Translations under genes and position numbers: made by a program
The notes under the pieces: model-generated
The model's database searches: none
Seen by the model: the letters and a program-made list of their open reading frames with translations, nothing else
What the model was told of the DNA's origin: nothing
Source: Lysobacter antibioticus
GTDB taxonomy: Bacteria > Pseudomonadota > Gammaproteobacteria > Xanthomonadales > Xanthomonadaceae
DNA length: 64,000 nucleotides
Direction of reading: 5' to 3'
NCBI RefSeq assembly: GCF_000731095.1
Contig: NZ_JMTZ01000030.1
Location: forward strand, 56,647-120,646
In this document: in pieces, positions 7,664 through 16,779 of the stretch
Layout: every line of letters begins with the position of its first letter
Position numbering within the stretch: the first letter of the stretch is position 1

Positions 7664-8476
7664 TCAGGCCTGGTGGATCTCGATCTCGCCATCGAAGCCG
7701 TTCGCTTGCGCGGGCGGGACGTTGCCCGGGAGCGCGCCGAGCACGGCACCACCGGCGACCTTGCCCGGCGGCAGCGCCGCCTTGCCGTTCATCGCGCTCG
7801 GCAGTGACGGCACCACGAAACCCGCCGGAAAGGCCGCGACCGCGCTCATCAGGTAAGTACCGAGATTCGCTGCGGCCGTCGCGGTCGATACGTTGACCGG
7901 TTTCAAAATTCTCACCGCGCGCCAGAGGATGCGAATGAATTGGGGCGCGTAGGAATACAGGTTCTGCGTGTTGGTCGTAGCCGCATCCGAGAACGGATTC
8001 GCCGAGCTCTGCACGCAGCAATAGAGGCAGTACCAGGCGTCGCGCTGGCCGCCGATTTCGTAGTGATAACTCGCGGCAAGAAAGGCGTCCATATAGGCTT
8101 CGACGCTCGCCTTATTCGAGTGCGCCAGCGCAGTCAGCGGCACGAGGTTCTGCCAACTATTGCCGGCACCGCCCCAGCGCCCGTTGAGCATGTGCGCGCG
8201 GATCCAGGTGTTGAGGTTGTCCTGGGTAAACGTCAGCGGCGGCCCGCCGGCCAGCAACTGGTCCCAGGGCGCTCCGCCCGCGGTCGGCACGTTGTTGCCC
8301 TGCTGCCCGGGCATGATCAGATCGGGGCCGAGCACGGCCGTGGCCGACGTGGCGCCGAAAGTCGCGGCTTGGCGGATCGCGACCGGCCCGGTCCGATATT
8401 GCGTCGCGACGAAGATGGGCTGGTTGGTGCTCCAACGCGGGTTGTTGGGCGCACCGGTGTAGACGATCCTGCTCAT
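7664..8476 (-). CDS. Nuclease-motif protein, paralogue 1 of a tandem pair
   Basis: The protein has 270 residues from the ATG at 8476, with GGAAG five bases upstream. It is collinear, without gaps, with the neighbouring 270-residue protein, and roughly four in five residues match by eye. The block WIRAHMLNGRWGGAGNSW, then NLVPLT (from His95), resembles the H-x-x-N-x-x-x-G-G-x-G...NLxPLT motif found in endonuclease-like domains of secreted toxin proteins. This is pattern recognition only. The C-terminus ends in a Pro/Gly-rich stretch and IEIHQA. No signal peptide or adjacent immunity gene is obvious. Compared with the partner, it has Lys instead of His in the NKASVE segment and an extra Cys pair (CLYCC). 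Confidence 0.55.
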   Translation of the reverse strand: MSRIVYTGAPNNPRWSTNQPIFVATQYRTGPVAIRQAATFGATSATAVLGPDLIMPGQQGNNVPTAGGAPWDQLLAGGPPLTFTQDNLNTWIRAHMLNGRWGGAGNSWQNLVPLTALAHSNKASVEAYMDAFLAASYHYEIGGQRDAWYCLYCCVQSSANPFSDAATTNTQNLYSYAPQFIRILWRAVRILKPVNVSTATAAANLGTYLMSAVAAFPAGFVVPSLPSAMNGKAALPPGKVAGGAVLGALPGNVPPAQANGFDGEIEIHQA

Positions 8477-8733
8477 GAGGGCTTCCTGTCGGTCATGGCC
8501 CCGGGGCATCGGACCCGGATACGCAACCGACACGTTACTCCCACGCTGGGCGACTGTCCGCAGCGCAGATCGCTTCAAGCCCCTTGCAGATGGACGCAAG
8601 GCCATCGCGAGGCGATGGCCTGCCCGGATACGCACCGCATCGGACGCGATGTCCTGATTCGGCTGCGCTTTGCGTTCACGAGATCGCCTTCGCAGGAAAG
8701 CGGAGTGGCCGCCGCCCTCGCACGCCGACCGAC

Positions 8734-9546
8734 TCAGTTCTGGTGGACTTCGATGCCGCCGTCGAAACCGTTCCCTTGCGCGGCGGGGAAGTTGCCCGGC
8801 ACCGCGCCAAGCACCGCGCCGCCGGCGGCATTGCCGGGAGGCAGCGTCGCCGTGCCGTTCATCGCGTTCGGCAGCGGCGGCACCGCGAAACCCGCCGGGA
8901 AAGCCGCCACAGCATTCATCGGATAAGCACCGATGTTCGCCGCGGCCGTCGCGGTCGATACGTTGACCGGTTTCAGAATCCTCACCGCGCGCCAAAGGAT
9001 GCGGATGAACTCGGGCGCATAGGAATACAGGTTCTGGTTGTTGGTCGTGGTCGCATCCGAGAACGGATTCACCGAGCTTTGCACGCAGTAGTAGAGGCCG
9101 TACCAGGCGTCGCGTTGACCGCCGGTCTCGTAGGCGTAGCTCGCGGCGAGGAAGGCGTCCATATAGGCCTCGACCGTCGCGTGGTTGGCGTTCGCCCCGG
9201 TCGTGAGCGGCACCAGGTTCTGCCAGGTATTGCCCGGGCCGCCCCAACGCCCGTTGATCATGTGCCCGCGGATCCAGGTGTTGACGTTGTCCTGGGTGAA
9301 GGTCAGCGGCGGCCCGCCGGCCAATAACTGATCCCACGGCGCACCGCCGGCGGTCGGCACGTTGTTGCCCTGCTGCCCTGGCATGATCAGATCGGGTCCG
9401 AGGATCGCGGCCACCGCCGATGCGCCGAAGTTGGCGATCTGGCGGACCGCTACCGGTCCGGCCTGGTACTGCGCGCCGAGAAAAATCGGCTGGTTGGTGC
9501 TCCAGCGCGGATAGTTCGGCGCACCGGTGTAGATGATTCTGCTCAT
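8734..9546 (-). CDS. Nuclease-motif protein, paralogue 2 of a tandem pair
   Basis: The protein has 270 residues from the ATG at 9546, with AGGTAG upstream. It shares the same architecture as paralogue 1: start MSRIIYTGAPNYPRWSTNQP, central WIRGHMINGRWGGPGN and NLVPLT, and end IEVHQN. Here the later segment reads NANHATVE, so the candidate second histidine is kept, which would make this the more likely active copy if the family is enzymatic. The 257-bp gap to paralogue 1 carries no gene. It is probably the upstream gene of the pair, and both may be expressed together. The function is not established by the sequence. Confidence 0.55.
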   Translation of the reverse strand: MSRIIYTGAPNYPRWSTNQPIFLGAQYQAGPVAVRQIANFGASAVAAILGPDLIMPGQQGNNVPTAGGAPWDQLLAGGPPLTFTQDNVNTWIRGHMINGRWGGPGNTWQNLVPLTTGANANHATVEAYMDAFLAASYAYETGGQRDAWYGLYYCVQSSVNPFSDATTTNNQNLYSYAPEFIRILWRAVRILKPVNVSTATAAANIGAYPMNAVAAFPAGFAVPPLPNAMNGTATLPPGNAAGGAVLGAVPGNFPAAQGNGFDGGIEVHQN

Positions 9547-9785
9547 GATGGCTACCTGTCGGGTCGTGGAATCGGCGATCGAAACCGGATGCCGCACAGG
9601 GCACATCGCTCTCACGGTGCGCAGCGGTCCGAAGCGGCCGCCGTCGCACCGTCCCATCGTTGTGGGATTGGAATACGGAGTCGCGCGACGGCACGGGCTC
9701 GCTCGGTAGAAACGCAGAGGCCGTCGCGTTGTGAAATCAGCGCTGCGCAGCAGTTGCCGGGAAAGCTGCAGCGCGTATGCCCGAA

Positions 9786-10409
9786 TCAGCGCAACACGAT
9801 CAACAGCACGCCGGTGATGGCCAGGACTGCGGACCAGGCCCGGCTGGCCGCCGCTCCGCTCAGACGATGGGCCTGCGCGGCAATGCCGCGCGACACCGCA
9901 GCGGCGATGACGCCGGTGGTGGCCAGGGTCGCGGCCATGTGCGCCGCGACGGCGGCGAGCGCAAGAATCATCGAACCCGAGGCGGTGATCTCACGCGCCG
10001 GACTGCCGGACAAACACATCGGCACCAAGGCCGGCACCAGCATCAAGCCGCTGCCGTGCATGGTCGCCATCAGGAACGACCAGAGCGCGATGCCGGCGCC
10101 ACCAACACGCACGTCGCGCGGCGCGCGCTGTCGGGCGCCGCGCAGCCACCGGTACGAGGCCACGCACAGCAGCAGGGCGCCGGCGACGCCCTGGACTTGC
10201 GCACGTTCCATCTTCAGCCCCTGCGCGAACGCACAGGCCACGATCGCGATCGACAGCGCGTGGCCGATCGCGATCGGCAACAGCGCGCGCCAGACCTGGG
10301 TCCTGTCGCGCACGCCGCAAGCGGCGGCGAACATCCAACCGGTCGCCGGGCTCAACCCGTGCAGGGCGCCGAGCCCGGCGACCACCATCCACGGCCACAG
10401 ACTCGCCAT
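9786..10409 (-). CDS. Integral membrane protein with His-Gly motifs (NicO-like?)
   Basis: The protein has 207 residues with about six hydrophobic segments. Two short motifs stand out: HGLSPATGW in the first helix region and MHGSGLMLVPAL in the middle. Paired His-containing helices resemble those of NicO/HupE-type metal permeases, but I cannot assign the family firmly. It starts 44 bases after the DUF899 gene on the same strand, so the two probably form an operon. Confidence 0.5.
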   Translation of the reverse strand: MASLWPWMVVAGLGALHGLSPATGWMFAAACGVRDRTQVWRALLPIAIGHALSIAIVACAFAQGLKMERAQVQGVAGALLLCVASYRWLRGARQRAPRDVRVGGAGIALWSFLMATMHGSGLMLVPALVPMCLSGSPAREITASGSMILALAAVAAHMAATLATTGVIAAAVSRGIAAQAHRLSGAAASRAWSAVLAITGVLLIVLR

Positions 10410-10453
10410 GACGCCTTCCTCGAAACCAGATCGGCGGGCTCAGTCCGGCGGGT

Positions 10454-11242
10454 TCAGTCGTGCGTCCGGCAGCACGAACCGGGCGCGGCCGTCGGCGTTG
10501 CCGCGGATGCAGGCTCGTAGCGGTCGTGGTGCCGTACCCATTCCATCGGATAGCTCAACGCCTCTTCGTTGCGGCCCTTGGGCGTGAGATCGATCAGCGG
10601 ATAGGCGCCCATCATCACCTCCACGCCGCGCCCGAACCGCGAGTAGGTATGGAAGACCTCGCCCGCCTCGTCCTTGTAGAACACGCTGACGCCGGGCGCT
10701 TCCACGTGCGGGAACGCTTGCACGGTGTAGTTGTAGGGCACCTCGCCGCTTGCGACTTCCTCGGCGGTGAAGCTGACGCCGAAGTCATGATTGAAATCGT
10801 TGCCGTGCGACGACACCCAGGAAAATTTCCAGCCCATGCGCTGACGGAAGCGTTCGATATCGGCCAGCGGCGCGCGCGAGACGACCACCAGGCTGACGTC
10901 GCGTTGCGCCAGGTGCGGGTTGGCGCCGTCGTTATGGTCGGCCATGTAGGAACAGCTCTTGCAGCCCTGCTCCCAACCCGGCGCGAACATGAAGTGCTGC
11001 ACCAACAACTGACGGCGGCCGTCGAACAGTTCGGCGAGGCTGCGCGGGCCTTGCAAGGTATCGAAGACATAGTCCTTGTCGACGCGCACCCAGGGCAGCG
11101 CGCGTCGCGCGCCGGCGATCTCGTCGCCGAGGCGCGTCAGTTCTTTCTCGCGCGCTAGCAACTTCATGCGTTCGGCCGTCCAGCGATCCCTGGATACGAC
11201 GGGGTGATGGAGGGCATTCAATTCGGCAGTGACGGTGTTCAT
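10454..11242 (-). CDS. DUF899 family thioredoxin-like protein
   Basis: The protein has 262 residues from the ATG at 11242, preceded by GGGAG at good spacing. It matches the DUF899 family, predicted to have a thioredoxin fold: a region like LLVQHFMFAPGWEQGCKSCS (two Cys near the redox position), then SLVVVSRAPLADIERF, and WKFSWVSSHGNDFNHDFG. Members are often found next to small membrane proteins, as here. The biochemical role is unknown. The C-terminus ends in Cys-Cys-Arg-Thr-His-Asp, which could add a metal or thiol site. Confidence 0.8.
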   Translation of the reverse strand: MNTVTAELNALHHPVVSRDRWTAERMKLLAREKELTRLGDEIAGARRALPWVRVDKDYVFDTLQGPRSLAELFDGRRQLLVQHFMFAPGWEQGCKSCSYMADHNDGANPHLAQRDVSLVVVSRAPLADIERFRQRMGWKFSWVSSHGNDFNHDFGVSFTAEEVASGEVPYNYTVQAFPHVEAPGVSVFYKDEAGEVFHTYSRFGRGVEVMMGAYPLIDLTPKGRNEEALSYPMEWVRHHDRYEPASAATPTAAPGSCCRTHD

Positions 11243-11525
11243 GGCGTGCTCCCAGGCTCGATGAGCCGAATGATGTTGAAATGGCGTGGATTTCGATCGA
11301 TGCACCGCTCACTCCGCGAGGCGTGGCGGTTGCGGGTACTCGATCGTCGAGGCGAACGCATCCATCGGCACAGGCGTGTTCGGCCTGTGCGCTGAGTTCG
11401 TCGGCAAGCTTCGCTTCGGCGTCGGCTGAAGAGCTCGGACGCTGCCCCGTGCTCGAGACAGGCCAAGCGAGCGATGTCGCTTCGCTGTCCGCCGCCTGTC
11501 GCGACGGCGGACGAGCGGCCTGCGA

Positions 11526-12206
11526 TCAGGCCGCGGCGCGTCCCGGACGTCGCACGGCGCGGACTTTTCCGCTGCCTCCGCCGCCGCAATAGAACAGGTC
11601 CGCGCCATCGGATTCGAGCCCGCTGACGTTGACGCCCGGCGGCAGCTCCAGGCACTCCAGCACCGTGCCATCGGCAGGGTCGATGCGACGAAGCTCGCTG
11701 TCGTCGCCTTCCCAGGTGGCATGCCACAGCTCGCCGTCGACCCAGGTCACGCCGGTGACGAAGCGATTGGACTCGATCGAACGAATCACCGCACCGGTTT
11801 GCGGGTCGACCTGGTGGATCTTGCGATCGCGGTACTGGCCCACCCACAGGCTGCCCTCGGCCCAGGTGAGCCCGGAATCGCCGCCGTTGCCCGGCGCCGG
11901 AATCGAGGCGACGACCTTGCCGGTGGCGGGCTCGATCTTGTCGATGCGGGCCTCGGCGATCTGGTACAGGTAGGTGCCATCGAAGGCCGTGCCTGCATCG
12001 CAGGCGACGTCGAGCGAATCCATGGGCTCGCCGCTGGCCGGGTCGAAAGCGACCAACTTGGCCCCGGTCGCGGCCCATACCCGGCGGCCGTCGTAGGTCA
12101 CGCCGCCTACCCGCTCGGTGCCGCCGAACGGCCCGTACTCGCGCACGACCTGCGCTGCACGCGTGGTGGCCGGGCGGCTGCCGGGTTTGTTTGCGTTGCT
12201 GCTCAT
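11526..12206 (-). CDS. Small beta-propeller protein (SMP-30/quinoprotein-like)
   Basis: The protein has 226 residues from the ATG at 12206, with GAGGAG upstream. It has blade-like repeats: VWAATGAKLVAFDPASGEP, ARIDKIEPATGKVVASI, SLWVGQYRDRKIHQVDPQTG and LWHATWEGDDSELRRIDPADG. These resemble SMP-30/gluconolactonase, NHL or glutamine-cyclotransferase-type propellers. No signal peptide is seen. It starts 46 bases after the end of the disrupted regulator gene on the same strand, so regulator and propeller were probably one operon. The ligand is unknown. Confidence 0.65.
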   Translation of the reverse strand: MSSNANKPGSRPATTRAAQVVREYGPFGGTERVGGVTYDGRRVWAATGAKLVAFDPASGEPMDSLDVACDAGTAFDGTYLYQIAEARIDKIEPATGKVVASIPAPGNGGDSGLTWAEGSLWVGQYRDRKIHQVDPQTGAVIRSIESNRFVTGVTWVDGELWHATWEGDDSELRRIDPADGTVLECLELPPGVNVSGLESDGADLFYCGGGGSGKVRAVRRPGRAAA

Positions 12207-12252
12207 CGCTGGCTCCTCGTGGCGCAAGTCGGGTCGGCGCCTGGAAACGACT

Positions 12253-13504
12253 CTATTCAATCGGCAGCGCGGCCGGGAGTAACAAGATCGTCGTGAATCC
12301 CGCCAAGGGCGGCGCCAACCAACGTTGCGCCCGCGCGCGGCCGATCGAACGCACCCGTCCGGCGGCTTCGAGCTCGGCCAGCGCACGCTGGACGGTGCGC
12401 TGACTGGCGCCCAGCGCCAGCGACAGGGCCGAAGTCGACCAGGCCGCGCCATCGGAAAGCAGCGCCACCAGCGAGGCCTGCTCGCCGTCGATCGGCGGCG
12501 CCAGCACGACGACGGCGCGCCCCTCATGCGGCTTGAGGACGAAGCCGCGCGCGCTCGCCTCGATCTGCGCGAAGCGGCCGATCAGCGAACGCAAGCGGCC
12601 GATCTCGACACGCAGCCGCGCGCGGTGGGTCTCGTCGGGACGGCGCGTGCGGAATGCACGCTCGATCAGGACTTCCCGCTCGACATCGCCCGGCCAGGCC
12701 TCGGCGAGTGCGAGCGCCAAGGCGAACAACACCGGCCGCCGCGTCAACGCTTGCCACGACCCGCCGGCGTGTATGCCGCGGCGGCAAGCGTCGACCACCA
12801 TCGCATCCGAATCCATCAGCGCGGCCACTTCGTCGAGGCGCAGCGCCTGCTCGCCATCGGCGGAAAGCCGGCGGGCGGCGGGACGGTCGAGCGCCCGCCG
12901 CGCGGGCGGCGGGACGGTCGAGCGCCCGCCGCGCCTCGGCCACCTCGGCCGACAACGCCGGCACGCCGGCGCGAGCTGCGGCCGCCTGCGCGCGATCGAG
13001 CGCCGCGCGCGCGACCTCGGTATGCAACGAACGCAGCGACAACTCGGCGGAAGTCAGCTCTGCCATCGCCACAAGCGACGCCGGCAAAGGCTGCGCATCG
13101 AGCTTCGCCAACGCAGCCGCGGCCTCATCGAGCCGACCGAGCAACAACAGGCGGCGCGCCGCGATCAACCACGCCTGCAGCGCATTGGCGCGATCGGCCC
13201 GCGCCTCCAAGGTCGCTGCCGCGGCGGTCAAGGCCCGCGGCGAACCGCCGAGATCGCGCATCGCCAACGCCACCTCGGCCTCGGCCACGACGCAACGCGC
13301 CCGCGCCAATTCCTCGTGACTGCCGAAACCGCGCACCGCACGCCGCAACAGCTCGCGGGCGCGCGGATGATCCCCGAGCTGAGCCATGGCGATGCCGCGC
13401 AAGGCCAAGGCCGGCGGATCGTCGCGCAGCGCGACCCGCTTGAGCGCACCTAGCGCATCGCCGGCGGCGAGTGCGCGTGCGGAGGCGGCGATCAGGGAAT
13501 CCAT
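12253..13504 (-). pseudogene. TPR/winged-helix regulator broken by a 31-bp duplication
   Basis: The N-terminal part, from the ATG at 13504, encodes about 195 residues of Ala/Leu-rich helical repeats like TPRs (ALKRVALRDDPPALALRGIA, AKLDAQPLPASLVAMAEL). The C-terminal part, in the next frame and ending at 12253, encodes a winged-helix-like region (RARLRVEIGRLRSLIGRF) and a second helix-turn-helix (SALSLALGASQRTVQRALAE). The frame changes exactly at a 31-bp tandem duplication (12871-12901 and 12902-12931). Removing one copy joins the two parts into one protein of about 406 residues. The gene is therefore either a recent pseudogene, a phase-variable gene, or carries a sequence error. Confidence 0.75.
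12871..12931. repeat. 31-bp tandem duplication causing a frameshift
   Basis: GCGGGCGGCGGGACGGTCGA followed by GCGCCCGCCG occurs at 12871-12900 and again at 12902-12931, a period of 31 bases. Each copy can fold, since GCGGGCG faces CGCCCGC. Thirty-one is not a multiple of three, so one extra copy shifts the reading frame of the regulator. Confidence 0.9.
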
Positions 13505-13655
13505 GGGGACAGGCTACCTCGCGGCAGTCTCCGGCGTTTGTGACTGTTTCGGTGCGGGGCGCCGGCAGTTCGAAATTCGCCGTATGACCACGCCAGCAGC
13601 GGGCTGCACCATGAATCTGCGACTGGTGCGCCGCCACGGCATCAACACTGATCCA

Positions 13656-14024
13656 TCAGACGCTATTGGCAAGCTTCGGCAACAGAAAGAACCCGACCGC
13701 CACGGCCCCGAGCAGGAAAAAGCCGACGTGGTAGTTGACGATGGCGAGCGACGAAACCCAGTACAGCTTGGACTCGGGCGACTTGGCGCGAAGCACTGTC
13801 GATAGCGCCAGCGCGGCAGACACCAGCAGCGCGCCGAAGCACAACAGCGCGCTGTTCTGCATCAGCGAGACGGTCGTGACCGAGAACGCGGGCGTATGAC
13901 CTCCCAGAGAGGCTGGATAGGCCGAGGTATAGCTGGCCAGTACGTCGGTAGCGATCGTATGCGCCGCAAACAGGACGGCACAGCTGGCGAGGTAGAAGAG
14001 CGTGGTCAGGACTACCTTGATCAT
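13656..14024 (-). CDS. Small integral membrane protein, unknown function
   Basis: The protein has 122 residues from the ATG at 14024, with GAGGTG nine bases upstream. Three hydrophobic segments are visible: VVLTTLFYLASCAVLFAA, SALLCFGALLVSAALALS and GFFLLGAVAVGFFLLP. The loop after the first carries Ser/Thr/Tyr. No family is recognised. It lies between the disrupted regulator and a propeller-like gene, all on the minus strand, but with gaps of 77 to 151 bp that do not argue for one tight operon. Confidence 0.6.
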   Translation of the reverse strand: MIKVVLTTLFYLASCAVLFAAHTIATDVLASYTSAYPASLGGHTPAFSVTTVSLMQNSALLCFGALLVSAALALSTVLRAKSPESKLYWVSSLAIVNYHVGFFLLGAVAVGFFLLPKLANSV

Positions 14025-14101
14025 TCCATTGCACCTCGTGTCCAAATCGAGCCACGGATAGCGCGATCCTGCCAGACGCCTGCGACCTCGTCGATCGACG
14101 G

Positions 14102-15067
14102 CTACCGCGCCTGCGGATGGTACCCGGGCGGAGGCCATCGCAGACGGCGGAGTCCTGATGGCACGCCGGGGTCGTCGGCATCGGTCGTCAGCCAGAGCCT
14201 GCCTTGTTCATCGAAAGCGATTCCCTCCACCTTGAAGCCGCCGTCCAACTGGCCCGTCCACGCCACCTTGCCGCTCGGGTCGCAGGCTACCAACACCGCC
14301 CCGGCGCATCGACCGTCGTCGTAGGCATTCGAGGTATTTTCCGCCACGGCGCTGAGCAACCAGCCGCCGTCCTTGAGAGGAGTCGCATCGGTAATGCCGA
14401 TAGGCACCTCGCCTATCCGGCCCAGATCGAGTTCGGCGAAACGCACCGGCGGCACCTCTGCCGCGCCCTCATCGGTCAGTAGAAAATCGATCACCAGGCC
14501 CAGGTCGAGGCGAAAACATCCGTTCACCGGCGCGCTCCGGTTCGCCCGGCTGAACAAGCACAAGTCGTCGCCCTGCACGAGCCCGGCCTCGATGTTCAAC
14601 TCTCCGACATGACGGCGCAGCACCTCATGCAGTCGCGCCAGGGAAACCGCTCGCACGGCGCCCTCAACGCTACCGCTCGCGGCAAGGCCGACGACATAGG
14701 CGAAGTCGCGTTGCGCGCGCGAACCGGAGCCCCAGGCAATCAACATCGGCGCACGACCCTTGTCCCCCGGCACATGGAAGAGCGCCTCCAGGTCTCTCTT
14801 ATGGCGCTTCCGCTCCGCGGGATCCGTCGGCAGCGGCGCGTCCAGCAGCGGCAACATCCGCAACGCTCCGGCCTCTACATCGGCGCTTCGCAACGCGACC
14901 AGGTGATGCTCGTCGTCGGCGACGATGTAGAACCAATCGCCCACGATCGTCAGGCCGCTGGCCGAGCTGATATGCGGCTGTCCCCGGGGATGCGAGGCCG
15001 GGTCGATTTCCAGGGAGCGAACTAGCGTCGAGAGGATCATTGCTGGAGGGAATACGAGATTTCGCAT
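14102..15067 (-). CDS. Hypothetical propeller-like protein (resembles DUF6929)
   Basis: The protein has 321 residues from the ATG at 15067; a GTG at 15076 in the same frame is possible, and neither has a strong binding site. The pattern of short strands (LTIVGDWFYIVADDEHHLVAL, VEGIAFDEQGRLWLTTDAD) suggests a WD40/SdiA-regulated-like propeller. The segment LEALFHVPGDKGRAPMLIAW recalls the uncharacterised DUF6929 group; this is recollection, not a search result. No signal peptide and no catalytic motif are apparent. Confidence 0.55.
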   Translation of the reverse strand: MRNLVFPPAMILSTLVRSLEIDPASHPRGQPHISSASGLTIVGDWFYIVADDEHHLVALRSADVEAGALRMLPLLDAPLPTDPAERKRHKRDLEALFHVPGDKGRAPMLIAWGSGSRAQRDFAYVVGLAASGSVEGAVRAVSLARLHEVLRRHVGELNIEAGLVQGDDLCLFSRANRSAPVNGCFRLDLGLVIDFLLTDEGAAEVPPVRFAELDLGRIGEVPIGITDATPLKDGGWLLSAVAENTSNAYDDGRCAGAVLVACDPSGKVAWTGQLDGGFKVEGIAFDEQGRLWLTTDADDPGVPSGLRRLRWPPPGYHPQAR

Positions 15068-15519
15068 TATGTCCACTCAGGGTCGTGGGCGGCCCTGGTT
15101 GGCCAATGCCCCGCTGCGTAACGGCCATGATACGTCGCTGGACCGACGCACCCGCTTCTCTCACCCGGCAATGAGGCGGCTAGGAAGACAGGCACCGTCG
15201 GTTCTGCGGTACGCCTTAGCCACGCTCCAGCCTATGGGGATCTGAGCAATCCGGAATCTACTTCGGTTGCCGAATGATGCCTTCGACATGGCGGGACAAA
15301 CCGGGGCTTGCGAAGCTGCTCTCGGCCGCAAGCCGTGTGCCGGAAAAGGAAATGGGGCTCCATAGAGCCCCATCTGGTTACCAACAACGGCCGTGCGCCC
15401 AATTAGCGCCTACAGGGGCCATCCACAGCTATGGGCTTTCCCAGAAGCCCCTCCTCCGCATCGGGCGAGAGGGGCTGTTCCTGATGCTGCCGTCGAAGCC
15501 GGCGATTTCGAGCGGCAGT
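15068..15519. other. Intergenic region downstream of the delta-60 gene
   Basis: No credible gene lies in these 452 bases. They hold the terminator at 15352-15373, a weaker hairpin near 15446-15480 (AGCCCCTC with GAGGGGCT), and the start region of the minus-strand DUF6929-like gene. Confidence 0.4.
15352..15373 (-). terminator. Terminator of the delta-60 repeat gene
   Basis: ATGGGGCTC pairs with GAGCCCCAT around CATA, followed on the minus strand by a T-rich stretch (TTTCCTTTTCC). It is 147 bases beyond the stop of the delta-60 gene. A near-identical stem occurs at 17242-17263 after nrdJb. Confidence 0.7.
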
Positions 15520-16779
15520 TTACTGATAGCGCGCAACGACGAAGGTCGCTGGCGAGTTGCCATAGCCCGCTACTACGATTTTGCCGTCGCCTTGCAGGGC
15601 GAGCCCTTGAACAGCGGCATTCGCGCTGCCGACGCTGGTGGCGACGGGCCCGAAGCCGGTGTCCTGGTTGCCGTACTGGTCGTAACGATTCAAGGTCAAC
15701 TGGCGGTAGCTGCCCGCCTTGGAGTAGCCGCCGACAATGATTCCCCCGTTGGCGTCGATGGCGACATCGCTGCCGATCGCATCGCCGCTGCCGATAGCGG
15801 TAAGGACCTTGCCGGTGCCGGATCCAAAGTAGCTGTCCAGCGCGCCGGTGCTCGTGTAACGAACGGCAGCAAATCGGTAGTAGCCGGCGCTCGTGCTTTT
15901 CGCGTAACCAGCAGCGACGATGTTGCCATCGCTTTGAATCGCCAGCGAAGTGGCGATGGCGGAGTTGCCGGTGGAAGTGCCGTCCACATTGGTCAGGACT
16001 TTACCGCCGGTGCCGAACGTGGTGTCCAGCGCGCCATTCGTGGTGTACCGCGTCAACGCGAAGACGGTGCCGCCGCTCGACGCGTAGCCGGCCAACACGG
16101 GTTTGCCATCCGCCTGGACGACCAGGCTGTTGGCGAAGGCAGAGCTGGTACCCACCGTCGAGGTGACGGTGCCGGAACCGCTGCCGAAGCTGTAATCCAA
16201 GGTCCCGCCGCTGGTAAGACGCGCCAGCGCAAAGCCGGAACCGGCATAGCCCGCAACCCAGATCGAGCTGCCCTGTACGGCAACGGCGTTGGCTTCCGAA
16301 GCGCCCGCGTAGAAATTGACGGTCGCCTTGCCCGAGCTGCCGAAAGTGGTGTCCAGCGAACCGTCCGTGTTGTAGCGATAAACGGTGAAGTTGCGGGTGG
16401 AGGTGAAGTTCGGGCACGAGGTGCCTGCGACGACGATCTTGCCGTCCGCCTGCAGGGCGAGTGCGCGCGCCTGTCCCGAGCAACTGCCCGATGGCGTGGT
16501 GGTGACCTTGCCGGTGCCGTTGAAGCTCGTATCCAGCGCGCCACTGGTCGTATAACGCGCGAGTGCGAACTCGCCGAGGGCGGTCTGGCCGGCGGTGACG
16601 ATCCGTCCGTCCGGCTGGATGACCACCCGGGCGGCAGCGCCGTAGTTGCCGAATGCCGCGGAGGTGATGCCTGCCGAACCGAACGTCGGGTCCAGCGAGG
16701 CGGCCTGTGCGGGTGTTGCAAGTGCGCTGATGGCGCTGATGGCGATGCCAAACGATATCTTCATCGTGTCGCTGATCAC
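15520..16779 (-). CDS. Exported delta-60 repeat protein
   Basis: The protein has 419 residues. I chose the GTG at 16779 because AAGGAGAG lies seven bases before it; the next ATG is five codons further in. A signal peptide follows (MKISFGIAISAISALATPAQA). The mature part is at least six repeats of the delta-60 type, with the hallmarks ALDTSFNGTGKV, SLDTTFGSSGKA, ALDTTFGTGGKV and QPDGRIVTAG/QADGKIVVAG. These form a beta-propeller-like surface protein in many bacteria. No C-terminal anchor is visible. Function is unknown; adhesion or ligand binding is plausible. Confidence 0.85.
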   Translation of the reverse strand: MISDTMKISFGIAISAISALATPAQAASLDPTFGSAGITSAAFGNYGAAARVVIQPDGRIVTAGQTALGEFALARYTTSGALDTSFNGTGKVTTTPSGSCSGQARALALQADGKIVVAGTSCPNFTSTRNFTVYRYNTDGSLDTTFGSSGKATVNFYAGASEANAVAVQGSSIWVAGYAGSGFALARLTSGGTLDYSFGSGSGTVTSTVGTSSAFANSLVVQADGKPVLAGYASSGGTVFALTRYTTNGALDTTFGTGGKVLTNVDGTSTGNSAIATSLAIQSDGNIVAAGYAKSTSAGYYRFAAVRYTSTGALDSYFGSGTGKVLTAIGSGDAIGSDVAIDANGGIIVGGYSKAGSYRQLTLNRYDQYGNQDTGFGPVATSVGSANAAVQGLALQGDGKIVVAGYGNSPATFVVARYQ

